From Chitinophagales bacterium (lineage in GTDB: Bacteria; Bacteroidota; Bacteroidia; Chitinophagales; UBA8649): DNA of 7,673 nt. The translations under genes and the position numbers were made by a program. Below are positions 5,713-7,673 of this stretch, piece after piece (position 1 is the stretch's first letter; each line of letters begins with the position of its first letter). Under the pieces are notes generated by a model. That model saw nothing but the letters and a program-made list of their open reading frames with translations. It was not told the origin of the DNA and did no database searches. The stretch lies in NCBI GenBank assembly GCA_016777395.1, contig JADHRO010000095.1, positions 1 to 7,673 of the forward strand, given 5' to 3'.

Positions 5713-7005
5713 ATGAGTAATCAAAAAGAAATATTTAACGCAGAATCCTACTCAAAAATGGAATTGTTACGTTTTACCACAGCGGGAAGCGTAGATGATG
5801 GGAAGAGTACTTTAATTGGGAGATTACTTTACGATAGTAAATCTATTTTTGAAGATCAGATGGAGGCGGTTAAGTCGAGCAGTGAGCGAAGAGGTGATGA
5901 AAACATCAACTTGGCTTTGGTCACCGATGGTTTGAAATCAGAACGTGAACAAGGTATTACTATCGATGTGGCATACCGATACTTTTCCACGCCAAAAAGA
6001 AAATTTATCATTGCTGATACTCCTGGTCATATCCAGTATACCCGAAATATGGTTACTGGAGCATCTACAGCAAACCTCGCTATCATCTTAGTAGATGCCA
6101 GACATGGTGTTGTTGAACAAACCAAACGCCACTCACTAATTGCTTCTCTGCTTGGTATTCCGCATGTCGTGGTTTGTATCAATAAAATGGATCTGGTAGA
6201 TTGGAAAGAAGATGCCTTCTCAAGAATAAAAAATGACTACAAACAATTTGCGTCTAAGTTGAATGTTAAAGATATCAACTTTATTCCTATTTCTGCCTTA
6301 CTTGGCGACAATGTAGTCAATGAGTCCGAAAATATGGATTGGTATAAAGGTTCGACGCTCATGTACCACCTAGAAAATGTGCACATTGCGAATGACCACA
6401 ACCACATTGACTCTAGATTTCCTGTACAAACTGTTATTCGACCCCATTCAGATGAATACCACGATTATAGAGGTTATGCCGGTCGTGTCGCAGGTGGGAC
6501 GTTTAAAAAAGGGGATGAGGTAACCGTGCTACCAAGCGGGTTTACTAGTAAAATTAAAGAAGTCGAATTTGCTGGCGAAGTTGCAGAAGAAGTTTATTCT
6601 CCGATGTCTATTACCATGACTCTTGAAGATAATGTAGATGTCAGCAGAGGAGATATGATCGTGAGAACAGGCAATAAACCTGAGGTTTCTCAGGATATCG
6701 ATGCTATGGTTTGTTGGATGGATGAAAAAAACCCTGTCCGCATCAACGGAAAATACACGCTTATTCACACCACTAGAAATTGTCGATGTATCGTCAAAGA
6801 AATAGCTTATAAAATGGACGTAAACAACCTGCACAAACTAGAAGACGATAAGAATATTTCACTCAATGATATTGGTAGAATTAAAATACGAACCACGCAA
6901 CCTTTATTCTTTGATGCCTATAGTCAAAATCGGATCACTGGAAGTTTCATCCTTGTTGATGAAGCAACTAATGTTACCGTTGGTGCATGTATGATTCGAG
7001 CATAA
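5713..7005 (+). CDS. cysN: Sulfate adenylyltransferase subunit 1, GTPase (CysN)
   Basis: CysN is the regulatory GTPase of ATP sulfurylase. GTP hydrolysis here pushes the unfavourable synthesis of APS by CysD. The protein belongs to the EF-Tu/EF-1A type of translation-factor GTPases. The G domain shows G1 GSVDDGKST (25-33), the switch region REQGITIDVAYRYF (78-91), G3 DTPGH (102-106), G4 NKMD (157-160) and G5-like SAL (194-196). Two beta-barrel domains follow, from about residue 230 to the end. At 430 residues it ends after the third domain, so it has no fused APS kinase; the separate cysC supplies that step. cysH and sulfite reductase genes are not in the window, so the sequence does not show whether the PAPS serves assimilation or sulfonation. 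Confidence 0.98.
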   Translation: MSNQKEIFNAESYSKMELLRFTTAGSVDDGKSTLIGRLLYDSKSIFEDQMEAVKSSSERRGDENINLALVTDGLKSEREQGITIDVAYRYFSTPKRKFIIADTPGHIQYTRNMVTGASTANLAIILVDARHGVVEQTKRHSLIASLLGIPHVVVCINKMDLVDWKEDAFSRIKNDYKQFASKLNVKDINFIPISALLGDNVVNESENMDWYKGSTLMYHLENVHIANDHNHIDSRFPVQTVIRPHSDEYHDYRGYAGRVAGGTFKKGDEVTVLPSGFTSKIKEVEFAGEVAEEVYSPMSITMTLEDNVDVSRGDMIVRTGNKPEVSQDIDAMVCWMDEKNPVRINGKYTLIHTTRNCRCIVKEIAYKMDVNNLHKLEDDKNISLNDIGRIKIRTTQPLFFDAYSQNRITGSFILVDEATNVTVGACMIRA

Positions 7006-7090
7006 ATAATTCTTAAATAGCCTGATATTTGTTTAGGTTCATGACAACTTTATACAAAGTACTATTGTTTAATAGCTAATTCTTGCGTTC
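7006..7090. other. cysN-DAHP synthase gap, weak signals only
   Basis: This 85-base gap contains two near matches to the -7 box (GATATTTG at 7024-7031 and TACTATTG at 7060-7067, each seven of eight). It also holds a short AT-rich hairpin CTATT-GTTT-AATAG at 7062-7075 without a U-tract. None is strong enough to show whether the downstream gene has its own promoter or is read through from cysN. Confidence 0.3.
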
Positions 7091-7673
7091 ATGAGTGCTC
7101 ATAGTGACACCTTCAAATTTGCCATCAAACCCAATAAACCTCTACTTATTGCAGGTCCTTGTAGTGCTGAAACAGAAGAACAAGTTATTCAGCTCGCCCA
7201 AGCTATTCAAACTAACTGCCCACAAGTAAGTCTTTTACGCGCTGGAATATGGAAACCTCGGACTCGTCCAAATTCTTTTGAAGGAATAGGAGAAAAAGGA
7301 CTGGTTTGGCTTAAAAAAGCAAGCCGTATCACCAAGTTACCCGTATGCACGGAAGTTGCCAAAGCAGGCCATGTAGAAGCTGCCTTAAAAGCGGAAATAG
7401 ATGTACTATGGATAGGGGCTAGATCAACTGTAAGTCCATTTATCATGCAAGAAATAGCAGATGCTTTAAGAGGCGTGGATATTCCAGTCATGGTCAAAAA
7501 TCCCATTAACCCAGATTTAGCACTATGGTTGGGCGGCATAGAGCGAATACAACAAGCAGGAATTAAAGAGATAGCCGCTATTCATAGAGGCTTTTCATCA
7601 TACAATACTTCAAAATATCGAAATGTGCCTAATTGGGAGATTCCAATAGAGCTTAAAAGGCAAGCGCCTAATT
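7091..7673 (+). CDS. aroF: DAHP synthase, probably fused to chorismate mutase (3' end missing)
   Basis: The first 194 residues are visible before the window ends. The domain condenses phosphoenolpyruvate with erythrose 4-phosphate to DAHP, the first step of aromatic amino acid synthesis. It is of the KDO8P-synthase-like class rather than the E. coli AroFGH class. Motifs are IAGPCSAET with the metal-binding Cys24 (20-28), LRAGIWKPRTRPNSFEGIGEKG (49-70), CTEVA (86-90), DVLWIGARST (104-113), VKNPINPD (135-142), WLGGIERI (146-153) and AIHRGFSS with metal-ligand His165 (163-170). In Bacteroidota this type usually carries a C-terminal type II chorismate mutase domain and totals about 360 residues; that part lies outside the window. 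The ATG at 7091 is the only start possible, since an in-frame TAG lies 18 bases upstream. Symbols for this enzyme vary. Confidence 0.93.
   Translation, partial: MSAHSDTFKFAIKPNKPLLIAGPCSAETEEQVIQLAQAIQTNCPQVSLLRAGIWKPRTRPNSFEGIGEKGLVWLKKASRITKLPVCTEVAKAGHVEAALKAEIDVLWIGARSTVSPFIMQEIADALRGVDIPVMVKNPINPDLALWLGGIERIQQAGIKEIAAIHRGFSSYNTSKYRNVPNWEIPIELKRQAPN

Noticed and set aside
6529..6834. A 101-codon minus-strand frame inside cysN
   Set aside because: It is antisense to the conserved beta-barrel part of CysN, with a low-complexity His/Phe/Ser-rich translation.
7062..7075. A terminator after cysN
   Set aside because: The hairpin has only a 5-bp AT-rich stem and no T-tract follows, so it is not a convincing intrinsic terminator.
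7207..7539. A 110-codon minus-strand frame at the right edge
   Set aside because: The plus strand here encodes unmistakable DAHP synthase motifs, which run to the window end; the minus frame is a shadow.

Overview
The window is low-GC chromosomal DNA from a member of the Bacteroidota (Flavobacteriia or a related class; no finer placement is safe). Four things point there: upstream regions carrying the Bacteroidota -7 promoter box TAnnTTTG, A/T-rich start regions without clear Shine-Dalgarno sequences, a DUF2452 protein, and a DAHP synthase of the type this phylum usually fuses to chorismate mutase. Nothing suggests a mobile element, prophage, CRISPR array or recent transfer. Most of the window is conserved housekeeping DNA.

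Layout. Positions 1-149 hold nothing recognisable. A minus-strand tRNA-Glu(UUC) lies at 182-253, with a strong terminator after it (150-176). Before it is a leader of about 80 nt that can fold extensively, driven by a TATATTTG promoter (337-344) followed by a GC-rich start region. The gene-free stretch 345-808 contains a plus-strand promoter-like box and a cluster of inverted repeats, and may encode a structured RNA or a long pgk leader. pgk (phosphoglycerate kinase) follows on the plus strand at 809-2029.

A minus-strand group converges on pgk: gcvT (glycine cleavage T-protein), then 21 bp later a DUF2452 gene of unknown function, then 57 bp later a small single-domain rhodanese that appears to have its own promoter. 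A hairpin with a U-rich tail at 2049-2082 probably ends this transcript.

Divergent from gcvT is a plus-strand sulfate-activation operon, cysC-cysD-cysN (4126-7005). CysD and CysN together form ATP sulfurylase, which makes APS. CysC phosphorylates APS to PAPS, used either for sulfate assimilation or as a sulfonate donor. A TAAATTTG promoter and a short perfect inverted repeat precede cysC. A truncated plus-strand gene for DAHP synthase (first step of the shikimate pathway) runs off the right edge.

No clear undescribed system is present. The unexplained items are the folded tRNA leader, the inverted-repeat cluster upstream of pgk, the DUF2452 gene coupled to gcvT, and the possible operator before cysC.
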